Shown: positions 47,504 through 59,548, numbered from the stretch's first letter. The stretch is 64,000 nucleotides of DNA from Opisthocomus hoazin (GCF_030867145.1 NC_134422.1:1456001-1520000); one strand, 5' to 3'. Made by a program: numbers and translations. The notes: generated by a model from the letters alone, not told the origin.

Positions 47504-50111
47504 CCGAGCAGCAGGGTGAGCTGATGGCAAAGAAAGTGATGAAGTTATTTCTTTCTGACCAGAATTTACAGAAACAGTCCCCAAACCCGTGTCATCCAGT
47601 CCCACGGGCTTGCAAGCTGCCTGAATACGGATTTTAGGGCAGATCCTTCCATCCTCACTCGGCGAAAATACTTCCCAGTTCAGGACTGGACTCCCAGTTT
47701 GAGCGGGCGGCAGCGGTGCCCAGCACGGGATCTGTCCCAAACCCCCAGCCATGCCTGTGGGGCTCCACAAAACCCCAAAACAGACCTCAAAAGCACAGAT
47801 GAAAACACATGCAGTTTTTATGGAAAACAAGATGTGGGTGGTCTCCCTCACTGCAATTTTAGCTCTATAATCAGTCCTCGTCATTAACATTTCTGAGAAA
47901 GGCAAAAAAAATACCTCTATGTCTGCATTCATTACTCACAAACAGATTATTTTATGATTCATTCAAACGATTCGCATACTGTAATTAACATGAGCTCTAC
48001 AGTTAATTGGATCTTTGCAAGATGGTTTAATAATCAGAGTAGAAACTTGACAGTCTTTTTTCTTTAATCGCACATACGCGACGAATGTTTCGTGTAAACT
48101 GCGGCTCATCAGAAACAAACACACAAACACTCATTTCTGTGCAGACAACCTGACGCAGGTAAACCTCGAGAAAAAGGATTTCATCTTTTTCTCTGTAGTT
48201 GCATGAGCGAGGACGCTACCCTGGAAGGACGTAATCCGGTTAAAGGAGACATCACCTGGCAGCACTCTCGCGAATGAGTTGACCAAAGGACACGGCAACA
48301 GCGTAGCGGGATGAGTGAGGAAACCGAAAGCGCTATTATAAAAAAACCTTTTACCATCTTCAATGTTGTAATTTGCCAGTAACTCTCTAGTAACGCAGAT
48401 GAAGGCTACCTAATCTTCTGTGGCTTACAGCACTCTTACCACTTTGAGTAACTTTTTCTCAGACTAGTAGCAAAAAGGCTGCGTTTTGCCCAGCAATTAA
48501 CAGTAAAATCGGAAAAAATTCACTATTGGCATGTTATTATTTGTGGCAAAATATCTCAGGAATCACTTCCACTGGAGTGGTAACACGAACTCCTCTCTCC
48601 CTCTCAGTCTCCTGAGGATTAATTTTCATTTCTGCTTATAAATCCTTTGTTTTTAAACTATCCTCCCTCCTCCCTCCTTACCAGGACTGACCCGGCCGCT
48701 TCAGGACTCCAGATGCGACCCGAAAAAAGCAAAGCCCCCGACCCCCAAAGCCAGGCATCGCGTCGGGGCTCACCGGTCGGGTCCCACCAGGCTCCTTCTC
48801 TCCCTCACAGCTCCGTGCTGTGAGGACGCGCTACACGGCCGTCCAGCCGGCCCCTCTGGGAGGGCTGACGCAGGGTTGATGTGGAAAGTACCCCTTTCCC
48901 ACTGAATTGTGTTTGTTTTCTCCCCAGACACGATGGGCAGGCGCCTCGGCCCCTCTCTGGGTAAACCACGGGTCGGCAAACACCGGGGCCGCAGCGGCAA
49001 GCCCGCGTTTTCACCGTATAAAGTGGGAGGACACACAGCAAAGGACAAACACAGCAGAAGAAAACTAAACCAGTATATTTTAATTCTACAAAAATGTATA
49101 AATATTGAAATGTACAGCAAAGAGTACCGGTATACCATTTAATAACTGCTACAACATTTAAAATGCATCTTCTTTTATCCACAATCTACTTTTATAAATT
49201 TAATTTGTGTTCCCAGCGCTTAATCCGGAGCCCTTGTGAGCGCGCACTCCAACCCACCGCACCTCAGTCTTTTCTTCTTGATACCGAGCAGAATTCCCAC
49301 ATTTTTTTAAATCAACTTTGTGTCATCTCAGAGTACCACGGTCTTTCCGCAAGGCACCACTTACCGAGCTGTCCTGAACACGTGCTCGCGGAGAAAAAAT
49401 AAAATAAAGCAGGGTTGGCCACCTACCAGAGTGACGGTTCTGGCTGGACGTTGTGATGGGTCGGAGAAGCAGCGCGGACACGGACAGCCACAGAAGCGTC
49501 AGAGCACGTGGCTGGTGTTGGCTCAACACCATCAGCCAGGCAGGAGCTGGTAGCTGCTCGCAGGTTACGCGTGGTGTAGCCTCACCGGCTGCGTTGGCCG
49601 TGGGGACGTGGGCAGGCTCTTGGCTGCCCAGCTCCTGGTGTCATCTGTCCTGGTGTCCTCTCCCCAGACGGCTGGCACCAGGAGGTAGAAGGGAACACGG
49701 CTTTGCCCAGCGTTGACGGTTCCACTCGCTCTTCAGAACGGTCGCTTTGCCGCCGCCAGCCCGCACTACAGCTCGCTCTCCCCTCCTCAAAGCAAGTCTT
49801 ACGAAAGGTGACAACCAGCGACGCTTCTCCAGTGAAAACCACAAATATTCCGCACTGGGAGAGCTCTTCGTATCTCAAACACGTTGTGCAAGCAGAGGTC
49901 AATCCTCCCGACGCCCTTGTGAGATATTTTATAAATGGGGAAACGAAGACCGACTGGTGCTCTATGGCGGTGGTCTGTTGGTGGGCCCTGAACGTCAGGC
50001 TCTCACCAACAGAGGCAACCAAATGAGCTCCTTGAAACGATTTTGGCCCAGATGACTTGTCAAGGCAACACCTGAGCTCAGCAGCAGGAGGAAGGGCTGG
50101 GGCCCAGCTGC
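47504..50111. other. Intergenic DNA, nothing recognised
   Basis: 2.6 kb of apparently single-copy sequence between GALNT13 and KCNJ3. No exon-like or RNA-gene signal recognised. Confidence 0.5.
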
Positions 50112-50178
50112 AGAATCACAGACTCACAGAACGGTGGGGGTTGGAAGAGACCTCTGTGGGTCATCTAGTCCAACCCTA
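50112..50178 (-). mobile_element. CR1 LINE, terminal 3' remnant
   Basis: Plus-strand CAGAATCACAGACTCACAGA followed by GGGGTTGGAAGAGACC and GTCATCTAGTCCAACCC is a CR1 3' end of about 65 bases. Confidence 0.88.
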
Positions 50179-51107
50179 CACCCAGTTCACCAGACCCCAC
50201 CACCGACCACCTCTGATGGTCCCAGCACTTGAGGTGCCCTCCCATCACCACATCCCTCTCCGTAGACGCGACGTTGTGTGAAATCCCTCCGCCACGAGAC
50301 TCACGGAGCTTCTGCGTCCTCACCGTGGAGTCAAACCCAGGGTGCAGCCACTTGACACCCATGGGACCGAAGCTGGGCAGGTACCTCCGCGCTTTTCTGC
50401 AGGTCTGAGCGTAATTTCTCGACGCCAGGCCACCCTGCCAGCGTGCAGCAGGCCTGCAGAGATCCTTCTGCTCGGGCCGGATGGGACGCACGGGATGTTG
50501 CTCCTAAATAAGCACAACCCAAGGCATTTCCCTGCTTCATCTCCCGAGCAGGGAGACGGCAGTGCGGGCACTGACCATACCCCAGCACTCCAACCCTGCC
50601 ACCTCCGTCCAGGGACCACGCACTAGGTAAGAATATCCACCTTTAAATTAATTCTAAGGAGAAAAATGCTCTTTTCTGCAGCTGTTTCTGAGGTTGGACC
50701 TTGAGGCTGGACAGCTGCATGGCCACTGCACCCTGCCATCACCTCCCACCAGGCCCAGCACAGCTCGTGGTTGCGTGGAGGCTCGGCGGCTTCGCCCTCC
50801 CGCTGGAGGCACCCAGGGGAGGTGGCACCACCGTCTCCTGCTGCTCCCGGATGCCGCGGGACCTTCCACCTCCCGCAGTGACGGGCACAAGCCAAGTGCC
50901 TGGATACACGACCTACCAGCACGCATGGCCGCGCACATGGCAAAAGCCCTTGGAAAGAAGAATAAAATGAACAATTTTTAAATTTTTTTTCTGGGTGGAG
51001 ACTGGTTTGCACGCTCCTTCTACGCAGCAGAATTCCAGCCTTCCCCTCTCTCGCTGCCTTCTGAGCCGTACCGTGTACTTCCGTGGCGATTTGGAGACGA
51101 GGACTGG
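50179..51107. other. Intergenic DNA, nothing recognised
   Basis: No gene or repeat recognised. Confidence 0.5.
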
Positions 51108-51178
51108 AAGTGTCTGACCCTGCTTCGAGCAGGGAGGCCGGACTAGACGAGCTTCCAGTCCGAGTTAGTCCGTGATAC
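51108..51178 (+). mobile_element. Possible diverged CR1 3' remnant
   Basis: CTGACCCTGCTTCGAGCAGG, then GGACTAGACGAGCTTCCAG and GTGATACT, parallel the CR1 end, but with many changes. Confidence 0.55.
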
Positions 51179-52728
51179 TCCAGCTCCCACGCACGCACAG
51201 CAACCACTTTCCCCATTTAATATCCTTCTATTTTTCATTTAATGATGTGTATCAAGAAAATACGGATGGTCTATAAATTTATAATAGATACATATATAGG
51301 ACACTATTCATCCATAACAACCAGAGCATTATACAGAAAAATACTGTCATTTTTAATGACCTGGTGCATAAACAGACCTTTTGAGGAACTGTGGGTGACA
51401 GAAGGGGAAACCACCTCACCACCTACCCGTGCCGTACCAGGCTGCGGCTGCCGCCCTGGGATTTCGGTCTCTTGAACCCCGTGGGAAGTTACTGACTGCT
51501 GCCAAATACCCAGCCCAGCCCGTCACGCAACGGACGCCCTTTGGGGACCGTGTGCTGTCGGGGTCACCAAAGGAAGCGTCACCAGTACCTATAGGAGATG
51601 TCACCAGTACGTACAGGAGCCTTCTCCACGCCCCACCGCGGCATCAGTTCCTGCGACGCCTCCGACGCGGCTGCGCACCGCGAGCGTATTTTTTAATAAC
51701 CACGCTAACAACATGATTAAGCCACAAAATCATTAAAAATATAAATAAGCATCTGTCATCGCTATCGAAGCAAGAACACCTGGAGCCAGAACTCGGCGTC
51801 GGCCCCGCTCCACCCGCCGAGCGCAGGGGATGGAGCTCTCGTCCGTGTCTGATGCCGGGCGCGGGGATATGCGAATGCTTACAGGCAGGAGCTAGGGACC
51901 GAGGTCAGCCCAACCCTCCGTCTGCAGCGGTCTCAGAGGGTTGGCTTTTGGACCCTCCATTTGCAACCCCCTGAGCCCCGCAGGCGTCAGCCCCAGCCAC
52001 TTCTCCTGCTGCCGAGGACAGTTCAACCCACGCTGGTCTGAGTCACCCACGTGTGTCTCTCCTCCTTCTTCACTCTGCTCCCAGCCTTTTGCTGAGCCTC
52101 GTTTGATTTAATTCCAGTTTCCCAGTGCAGTCCTTGCTCAGCTTTGCTGCTTTTCCAGACACTGGATCCCACTTTTTTCCTGGCACAAACCACAAAGCTT
52201 TCCCTCCGTCTGGTGACTTTGCTGCTCAGTGTGGTTCTTCACCGGGTCCCACCCGACACGAGAGAACAGCAAGCATCCCCGCCGCGTCGCCAAGGCAGAC
52301 CAGCACCAACACATCCAGCTCAGGAGATGCCTGCCAGGACGCTCCCCAGTGCCAGGTAGTGTCACAGGGCATGTCATACTGGGTGACATCTCCGCAGTGC
52401 TGTGTGGTGCTCAGAAAACACCCTCCATCCCAACCTCTTTGATGTAGGGGGTTTCTCTGGAGCCATTTTTGAGCACATTTGTGTCGATAACAGCACAGGT
52501 TTTGACATTTATAGACTCAGATGAGCTTCTTTTCAACGGTCACAGGTTTCGAAGGAGCACGTGGAGACTCACCACACCAAAGAAACCCCCTCGTGACTTT
52601 GATCTGACAGCTGGGATTTGGAGAGGGCTTCAGCGCCGCTGGCCTCCGCGAGGAGGAGAAGGAGGAGGAGGCAAGGAGGAGGAAGAGGAGAAGGACATCG
52701 TGGCCGAGGCAGCGGGTCCGCGCCGACT
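51179..52728 (-). other. GALNT13: GALNT13 3' flank, probably including the 3' UTR
   Basis: The sequence downstream of the GALNT13 stop at 52729 is inferred to hold its 3' UTR. No AATAAA was found on the minus strand in the first 600 bases. An ATTAAA lies at 52107-52112 and is a possible poly(A) signal. No other gene is recognised. Confidence 0.45.
52107..52112 (-). terminator. GALNT13: Candidate poly(A) signal ATTAAA for the distal GALNT13 exon
   Basis: ATTAAA on the minus strand, about 620 bases after the stop codon. It is chosen by position only, and a more distant signal is equally possible. Confidence 0.2.
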
Positions 52729-52869
52729 TCAGGCACCCAGGGTCATGTTGCGCAGCAGCCACTGCTGGGAACGGCTGTCCCCGCACTCCCTCATGGTCGG
52801 AACCATCTTGTCCTCCTCCGACGGCTCGTCCAGACACTGGTTGCTGTTGACGTGCCTCAGGGTGAGCTT
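52729..52869 (-). CDS. GALNT13: GALNT13 distal 3'-terminal coding exon
   Basis: It encodes the last 46 residues ([20 protein letters not shown] to LLRNMTLGA) and a TGA stop. This is the final (gamma) repeat of the ricin-type lectin domain of a Golgi polypeptide GalNAc-transferase, which transfers GalNAc to Ser/Thr to start mucin-type O-glycans. The CLD and QQW motifs of the lectin fold are present. I recall the mammalian GALNT13 ending in LGT and its sister GALNT1 in VTLPEIF, so the LGA end favours GALNT13. The exon follows a pyrimidine-rich tract and CAG acceptor (GTTGCAG at 52870-52876) in phase 0. It lies 3.5 kb downstream of an alternative end exon. The upstream exons (catalytic domain and earlier lectin repeats) were not found and should lie beyond 64000. 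Confidence 0.88.
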   Translation of the reverse strand, partial: KLTLRHVNSNQCLDEPSEEDKMVPTMRECGDSRSQQWLLRNMTLGA

Positions 52870-53221
52870 CTGCAACAGAGAAGGGCAAAAGCTGCAGCAA
52901 GATCATGACTGCTGAAAAACAAAAACTGCATTTCCAGTCTCATTTCAGTCTTCTTCTAGTCACTACAGAAGCCACCAGACAGCTACTCATCCCTGGCTAC
53001 CACTCGTACGGCTGCACGAGACCTCTACCCACGCTACTCGCTGCTCCGCGGGGTGCCCAGCTCACCTTCTGACGCGTGGCCAGGCGCCTCTGCTGAGCCC
53101 AGCTACAAACCAACGCAACAAAAAAGCAGAAGGTAAGTGCAAGGAAGTATTATTTCAAAGCAACAGTACTTTGGATGAAGGAGCTTGGGCTCCAGCAACC
53201 TGAACACACAGCTGTTTCGGA
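52870..53221 (-). other. GALNT13: Intron upstream of the distal GALNT13 exon
   Basis: No further exon recognised. It includes the polypyrimidine tract next to 52876. Confidence 0.6.
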
Positions 53222-53745
53222 TCACAGAATCCCAGCATGGCAGGAGTTGGAAGGGACCTCTGTGGGTCATCTAGTCCAACCCTCCTGCTGAAGCAGGGTC
53301 ACCCAGAGCAGGGGGCACAGCACCGCGTCCAGGTGGGTCTTGAATATCTCCAGAGAAGGAGACTCCACAGCCTCCCTGGGCAGCCTGGGCCAGTGCTCCG
53401 TCACCCTCAGAGGGAAGAAGTTCTTCCTCGGGTTCAGCTGGAGCTTCCTCTGCTCCAGTTTGTGCCCGTTGCCCCTTGTCCTGTCGCTGGGCACCACTGG
53501 AAAGAGTCTGGCCCCATCCTCCTGACCCCCACCCTGCAGATATTTAGAGGCATTTCTAAGGTCCCCTCGCAGCCTTCTCTTCTCCAGGCTGAACAAGCCC
53601 AGCTCCCTCAACCTCTCCTCGTAGCAGAGATGCTCCAGTCCCCTCCTCATCCTCGTAGCCCTGCGCTGGGCTCTCTCCAGTAGCTCCTCATCTCTCTTGA
53701 ACTGGGGAGCCCAGCACTGGACCCAGCACTGCAGATGGGGCCTCC
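53222..53745 (-). mobile_element. CR1 LINE fragment
   Basis: ORF2 is open on the minus strand from [14 protein letters not shown] to the stop, and the 3' end is intact (plus-strand CACAGAATCCCAGCATGG). It is inserted 350 bases upstream of the distal GALNT13 exon, in the gene's own orientation. Confidence 0.95.
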
Positions 53746-54937
53746 CGGAGGAGGGAGGGCTGGAGGACGGACGGACCCCAGGACGGCAGAGCCCGGCGCG
53801 CGGCCGGGCAGCAGCAGCATGGCAGAGGTCTCCTTCCAGCCAGCGCTACCCGAGCACGCCTGCGAGCACAAACAGATCTGTAATAAAACACAGACAGCAC
53901 CACTGCGACCGAGCTCCTGCGAACAAGGAGCCATTCCAGCACGGCATCTCCTTGCTAACAAACGCCCTGGGTGCCTCCTCGTGTGAAACAAAACCCACAA
54001 AACCCACAGACTGACGCCTGGCGTTGCGGCTACGCAGCCGGGATGAGAAGCGCCGAGGTTTTCTTCTCCAGACCCCGGTCTGCGCCGTGCCGTTCGACAC
54101 GGCAGCGCACACCGGCTTGCCACGGCGCTCATCAACGCTCCTGGTCTGTATTGGGAATATTCCTCCAACAGCTTCTCCCCAGAGGCTCGCTCCTCAGCTT
54201 CCAACCAACCGTCACGCAGCTCCCCGCGAAAAGCCCGCAGACATCGTCCCACGGCACCGAGGGGCCATCTGAGAGGCGTTCAGTGATCGACATACGGCAT
54301 TTTTTCCTCTAATTACAAGAGGAAAGAATTAGTAGTGCTAACAGCAGCAGCTTGTTTACTAAATAGCACTGCTCCAAGCATCACTGATTCTTCACTCACA
54401 TTGTTTTAAGTGCAATTAAGCTGCTATCGTTTTCTACTATAACCAGAAATGCAAACAAGTCTAAAAATGCTGCTGCCGCCTTCATCAGCTGTTCCCTTTT
54501 ATTCACTGCATAATTTCATGCTAGATTACCATATCATTGGGATCTTCAACCATCTCCTCATTTTTTCTCTTTCTGTGTTCTATCATTATTTATTCTATTA
54601 CAAAAAACGTCTCGTTTGCTAGGAAAACAATTAATTACTAGGCACTACGATGCTCATGCAAGCCAGCCTAAAGTGTTTCTTTTAATCCCACAGGAGCAGA
54701 GGGGCCCGGGGCAGAGCGAGCTGTGCAGACACGCAGCCGCACGGCAACGGGCTCTGCAGCCTCGGGCCGGCCAAACGGGCGCCAACGGCAGCTCTGACCA
54801 GCGAAGACTCTGGACACGTCACGGCAGAAGGACGGAGCGCAGAGCCGTTCTCCAGCATCGCCTCACTCCAGCGGCCACCACAGACGGCAGCAAGGTCAGC
54901 AACTGCGGGAGCTCTCAGTTCTAAAAAGTGACTTTTC
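53746..54937 (-). other. GALNT13: GALNT13 intronic DNA, nothing recognised
   Basis: AT-rich from about 54300 to 54680. It contains an AATAAA on the minus strand at 54589-54594, a possible distal poly(A) site for the upstream end exon. No exon recognised. Confidence 0.5.
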
Positions 54938-55700
54938 ACAGAATCCCGGCATGGAGGGGTTGGCAGGACCTCTGTGGGTCACCCAGCCCAACCCCCTGCC
55001 CAAGCAGGGTCACCCAGAGCAGGGGGCACAGCACCGCGTCCAGGCGGGGCTGGAATATCTCCAGAGAAGGAGACTCCACAGCCTCCCTGGGCAGCCTGGG
55101 CCAGGGCTCCGGCACCCTCAGAGGGAAGAAGTTCTTCCTCGGGTTCAGCTGGAGCTTCCTCTGCTTCAGTTTGTGCCCGTTGCCCCTTGTCCTGTCGCTG
55201 GGCACCACTGGAAAGAGTCTGGCCCCGGCCTCCTGACCCCCACCCTGCAGATATTTAGAGGCATTTCTAAGGTCCCCTCTCAGCCTTCTCTTCTCCAGGC
55301 TGAACAAGCCCAGCTCCCTCAGCCTCTCCTCGTAGGAGAGATGCTCCAGTCCCCTCACCATCCTCGTAGCCCTGCGCTGGACTCTCTCCAGTAGCTCCTC
55401 ATCTTTCTTGAACTGGGGAGCCCAGCACTGGACACAGCACTGCAGATGGGGCCTCACCAGGGCAGAGCAGAGGGGCAGGAGAACCTCCCTCGCCCTGCTG
55501 CCCACACTCCTCCTCATGCACCCCAGGAGCCCATCTTGGCACCCAGGGCACGCTGCTGGCTCCTGGTCACCCTGTCGTCCCCCAGCACTCCCAGTCCCTC
55601 TCCGCAGAGCTGCTCTCCAGCAGCTCAGCCCCAGCCTGTACTGGTGCCTGGGGTTGTTCCTCCCCAGGTGCAGGACCCTGCCCTTGCCCTGGTTGACTTT
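54938..55700 (-). mobile_element. CR1 LINE fragment with diagnostic frameshifts
   Basis: It reaches upstream to the region encoding GRVLHLG and has an intact 3' end. It carries both shared one-base deletions (near 55575-55605 and 55620-55645), so the ORF is broken there. The rest is open. Confidence 0.95.
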
Positions 55701-56002
55701 TGTGCCTGAAAGCCACCAGCAAAACGCTGCTCGTTGCAGGAGAGGTTACTTAGAAAATCAAAAAAGCTCACTAACGAGAGCGGCTTTCACCCGACTGTGG
55801 TGGGACGCACTCGGAGGTGAAGGTGGCACCGTCTGGCTGGGGAGCGGGCAAGAAACGCGAGCAGCCCCAGCCGGTGCCCCTGCACACGCGCTGCCCCATC
55901 GCTGCCCCATCGCTACCCCGCAAAACGGTCTGGGAAAGAGGAACCGTTGCTGGCACAGTGTTTTGATTCCTTCAGTATTGAACATTTCAAAATTAAGTGT
56001 TG

Positions 56003-56008
56003 TTTATT
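56003..56008 (-). terminator. GALNT13: Candidate poly(A) signal AATAAA for the proximal GALNT13 exon
   Basis: A canonical AATAAA on the minus strand, about 385 bases after the stop codon at 56390, in AT-rich sequence. It is plausible for a terminal exon, but position is the only evidence. Confidence 0.35.
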
Positions 56009-56389
56009 TTGAAATTATCTGTGACTGCTATCTCTAGGATTGAATTATTTAAAACTGGAAATTTTCAAAATGAATGTTTCTGGAAAATGTTAGGCAATTG
56101 GCATTATTTGTGTGTCTTGGAATAGGGACCAAACCTTCAGCTATCGCAAGGAGGAATGCTCACCCTGACATCAGTACGTCAAAGTAGTGGAATTCATCTA
56201 AAATTCGTTATAATTAATAATAACTAACATTGAACAGATATACTACCATATAGCTACACAATCATCTGAGAAAACAAGAGAGCAATTCAGCAGAGTTTAA
56301 CAGGCAGAGAACGGAGAAGCGTTTTTCCAGGAATAGCTTAAATCTTCCCACGTTGCATTTGCTGTTCAATACCAACCTCCGACCGTTTG

Positions 56390-56575
56390 TCAAAGGAAAT
56401 AGTCAGTGGGGCTGTAAAAAATGTTTCTAAACACTTCCAGCCTGGTGTAGTTTCTTAGCATCCAGGTTTGCAAGGGGCTGCCATTGCAAGCCTCCACCGT
56501 GGGGCCGTGGGTGCCGTCCTCGATGCTGCTGAGGGTCAGGCACGACTGGGTGATCACATGCAGAAAGGCGTGGGT
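56390..56575 (-). CDS. GALNT13: GALNT13 proximal alternative 3'-terminal coding exon
   Basis: It encodes 61 residues (THAFLHVITQSCLTLSSIED to SPTDYFL) and a TGA stop, after a pyrimidine-rich acceptor ending GTCGCGCAG, in phase 0. The layout parallels the distal exon: a cysteine-containing SCLT motif, then a TVEACN segment with a second cysteine, a QTW motif, and then MLRNYT in the position of LLRNMT. It therefore reads as a second version of the last ricin-type lectin repeat, with a longer C-terminal tail. I have a recollection, not verifiable here, that mammalian GALNT13 has a splice form with a related end. Because both exons start in phase 0 and both carry stops, they would be used as alternatives. 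No sign of decay is seen, which suggests it is in use. Confidence 0.8.
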   Translation of the reverse strand, partial: THAFLHVITQSCLTLSSIEDGTHGPTVEACNGSPLQTWMLRNYTRLEVFRNIFYSPTDYFL

Positions 56576-56978
56576 CTGCGCGACAGAGAAACGGTGAGAG
56601 GACACACAGCAACCGGCAAGGACAAGGAGAAGCGAAGGGACAAGCAGCAGACGGGGGGTGACCAACGGGTCGCTGCGCCTGCGAGTGCTCCGGGGGCAAC
56701 CGGCGCTGGCTTACACCCGCCGCACGCCCCTGAACGAAGCTTTGAACCAAGCTCTGGTTTCAGGGGGAACGCTCCCAGTGCTCTGCTGGGAGGGACTGGT
56801 CCACCTGAGGCCCGTTCGCGTGCCCTTCTGCAACTCGGACCCACGCGGGCCCCCGGGTGCCCCCCGGCACAGACGCTGCCCTGCCGCGGCCACCACCCCC
56901 ACCGCACGGCAAGACCTGGGCAGAGCCGTGTTCCTGCCGCAGACCTAGCCTGAAGCCCACTCGAGCATGACTAAATTC
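56576..56978 (-). other. GALNT13: Intron upstream of the proximal GALNT13 end exon
   Basis: GC-rich. No further exon recognised. Confidence 0.55.
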
Positions 56979-58312
56979 ACAGAATATCACAGAATATCAC
57001 AGAATAGTAGGGGTTGGCAGGGACCTCTGGGGGTCACCCAGCCCAACCTCCTGCCCAAGCAGGGTCACCCAGAGCAGGCTGCACAGCACCGCGGCCAGGC
57101 AGGGCTGGAATATCTCCAGAGAAGGAGACTCCACAGCCTCCCTGGGCAGCCTGGGCCAGGGCTCCGTCACCCTCAGAGGGAAGAAGTTCTTCCTCGGGTT
57201 CAGCTGGAGCTTCCTCTGCTCCAGTTTGTGCCCGTTGCCCCTTGTCCTGTCGCTGGGCACCACTGGAAAGAGCTTGGCCCCGTCCTCCTGACCCCCACCC
57301 TGCAGATATTTAGAGGCATTTCTAAGGTCCCCTCGCAGCCTTCTCTTCTCCAGGCTGAACAAGCCCAGCTCCCTCAGCCTCTCCTTGGAGGAGAGATTCT
57401 CCAGTCCCCTCCTCATCCTCGTAGCCCTCCGCTGGACTCTCTCCAGTAGCTCTTCATCTTTCTTGAACTGGGGAGCCCAGAACTGGACACAGTACTCCAG
57501 ATGAGGCCTCACCAGGGCTGTGTAGAGGGGAAGGAGAACCTCCCTCGTCCTGCTGGCCACACTCTTCTTGATGCACCCCAGGATCCCATTGGCTTTCTTG
57601 GCACCCACAGCACACTGCTGGCTCATGGTCACCCTGTCGTCCACCAGGACACCCAGGTCCCTCTCCGCAGAGCTGCTCTCCAGCAGGTCCACCCCAAGCC
57701 TGTACTGGTGCATGAGGTTGTTCCTCCCCAGGTGCAGGACCCTGCACTTGCCCTTGTTGAACCTCATCAGGTTCCTCTCTGCCCAGCTTTCCAGCCTATC
57801 CAGGTCACGCTGAATGGCAGCACAGCCTTCTGGTGTATCTACCACACCTCCCAGTTTGGTGTCGTCAGCAAACTTGCTGAGGGTACATTCTAACTCTTCA
57901 TCCAGGTCGTTGATGAAGAAGTTGAACAAGGCTGGGCCCAGTACTGACCCCTGGGGGACACCACTTGTCACCAGCCTCCAACTAGACTCAGCGCCGCTGA
58001 TGACAACCCTCTGAGTTCTGCCATTCAGCCAGTTCTCTATCCACTTCACCGACCACTCATCCAGCCCACACTTCCTCAGCTTCCCTAGGAGGATATCATG
58101 GGAGACTGTATCGAAAGCCTTGCTGAAGTCAAGGTAGACAACATCCACGGCTCTCCCTTCGTCTACCCAGCCAGTCACGTCATCGTAGAAAGCTATCAGA
58201 TTGGTCAGGCATGATTTCCCCTTGGTGAATCCATGCTGACTACTCCTGATAACCTTCTTTTCTTCCACTTGCTTCATGATGGCCTCCAGGATAAGCTGAT
58301 ATATATTATTTA
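56979..58312 (-). mobile_element. CR1 LINE, longest copy, with open reverse transcriptase segment
   Basis: The minus strand has a single open frame through most of the RT domain and the C-terminal region of ORF2. In order: [30 protein letters not shown] (palm motif A region), [11 protein letters not shown] (motif B), FADDTKLGG (catalytic motif C), then [20 protein letters not shown] and the tail region seen in all other copies. The 3' end carries ATTCTGTG-type units (56979-57004). The 5' part is truncated near 58265-58312, so the endonuclease, ORF1 and the N-terminal RT are missing. The open frame runs on into flanking DNA to 58628, but that extension is not element sequence. Confidence 0.96.
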
Positions 58313-59548
58313 AACATTTACATATAAGGAGATAGGATGTTTTTTTTTTGCCAGCCACGCTTCCAGCTCTCTCCTCAGGCAGACGGGGACGGAGGGGGCT
58401 TCCACCCGGTACCCGCTCCCGGCTGGTGCTGCCCGTGCAGCCTGGGGATGCTCCTCCCGCATCCCGGCCCGGCTGCCGCCCCTCGCCCGCTCCCCCTCGG
58501 CGGTTCTGCTGGGGCGAGCGGAACGGCAACGTACGTGCAAAGAGGCCCCTAAAAATACCACGAATGAATGTCCTTATAATGTCACTTTGAGAAAGCAGCG
58601 CGAGCTTCAGGGCTTGGTTTTGTTTCATTATGCATTATTGCTTCGTGCTTACTTCTGCCTCCTGCTCTTTGCAGGGAAGGGAGAGGCACATCAATAAATT
58701 ACTTGGAAGTGTAATGATTTCCCTATTACATTAAATGCCTAAATTTAGTCGATTCTTCACATGGGCATAAATAATACTCAGCATTAGCTTGGTAACCTGA
58801 CCAGACTCTTTCTGCTGGTACACGAGACAGCAAGTTCAGCCTGGGCACATCAGCAAGGCTGCAGGGACTTGAGAAAACCTACGCTAACGAAAGCAAGAGG
58901 TGATTTGTCCCATCTGCTCCTTATATTTAAGGATTTATTCGCTCTTTAGATGTATTTATTCGCTCCTTTAACTACCTAAGAAGGTAATTAAAAAGCCCTA
59001 CTCGTTTCTAAAGAACTAAGTCCTTCCACTGCGCAGTAATAGGACTGAAATTCACAGTAGTCGCCAAACTGTTGGCCACAGTCTCTCCTGGTAGAAGTCC
59101 GTTCGCCGACCCCAGCTCCAGCTGGTCCCGTGACTCGAAGCAGGAACACAGGCACGAAGTCTGTCACTGCTGGAAGGATGCAGCCATCGCAATGAGTGTT
59201 CCCATCACGCACGAACAGAAGTGAAGAGGATGGTTGAAGCACGCCCAAGAAACCAGCCAGGCCTTCACACACATGGCGTCCACGTGCTCAGGTGCTCCTC
59301 CGCCAGCAGTCCCTACACCGTATGTTGGGGGACACGTCTTCTCTCGGTTCACGTTCCCTGCTTTTCCCTGTCGATATTCCCAGCTTTGCCCTGCCAATGT
59401 TCCCTGTGTTTCCCTATCGATGTTCTCTGCTTCTCCCTGTCGGTGCTCCCTGCCTTTCCCCATCAGTGCTCCCTACTTTTCCCCACCGATGCTCGCTGTT
59501 CCCTGGCAGAGCGTGGTGAAGCCGGGGACCGGCAGGGACCCCAGCAGG
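58313..59548 (-). other. GALNT13: GALNT13 intronic DNA, nothing recognised
   Basis: Between 59340 and 59505 there is an imperfect TTCCCTGYNTTTCCC-type run of about 23-base units (cttttccctgtcgatattcc and relatives). No exon recognised. Confidence 0.5.
59340..59505. repeat. Imperfect ~23-bp tandem repeat
   Basis: About seven degenerate units of the form TTCCCTG-Y-TTTCCC-TRTCGATGY. Moderate divergence between units. Confidence 0.65.
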
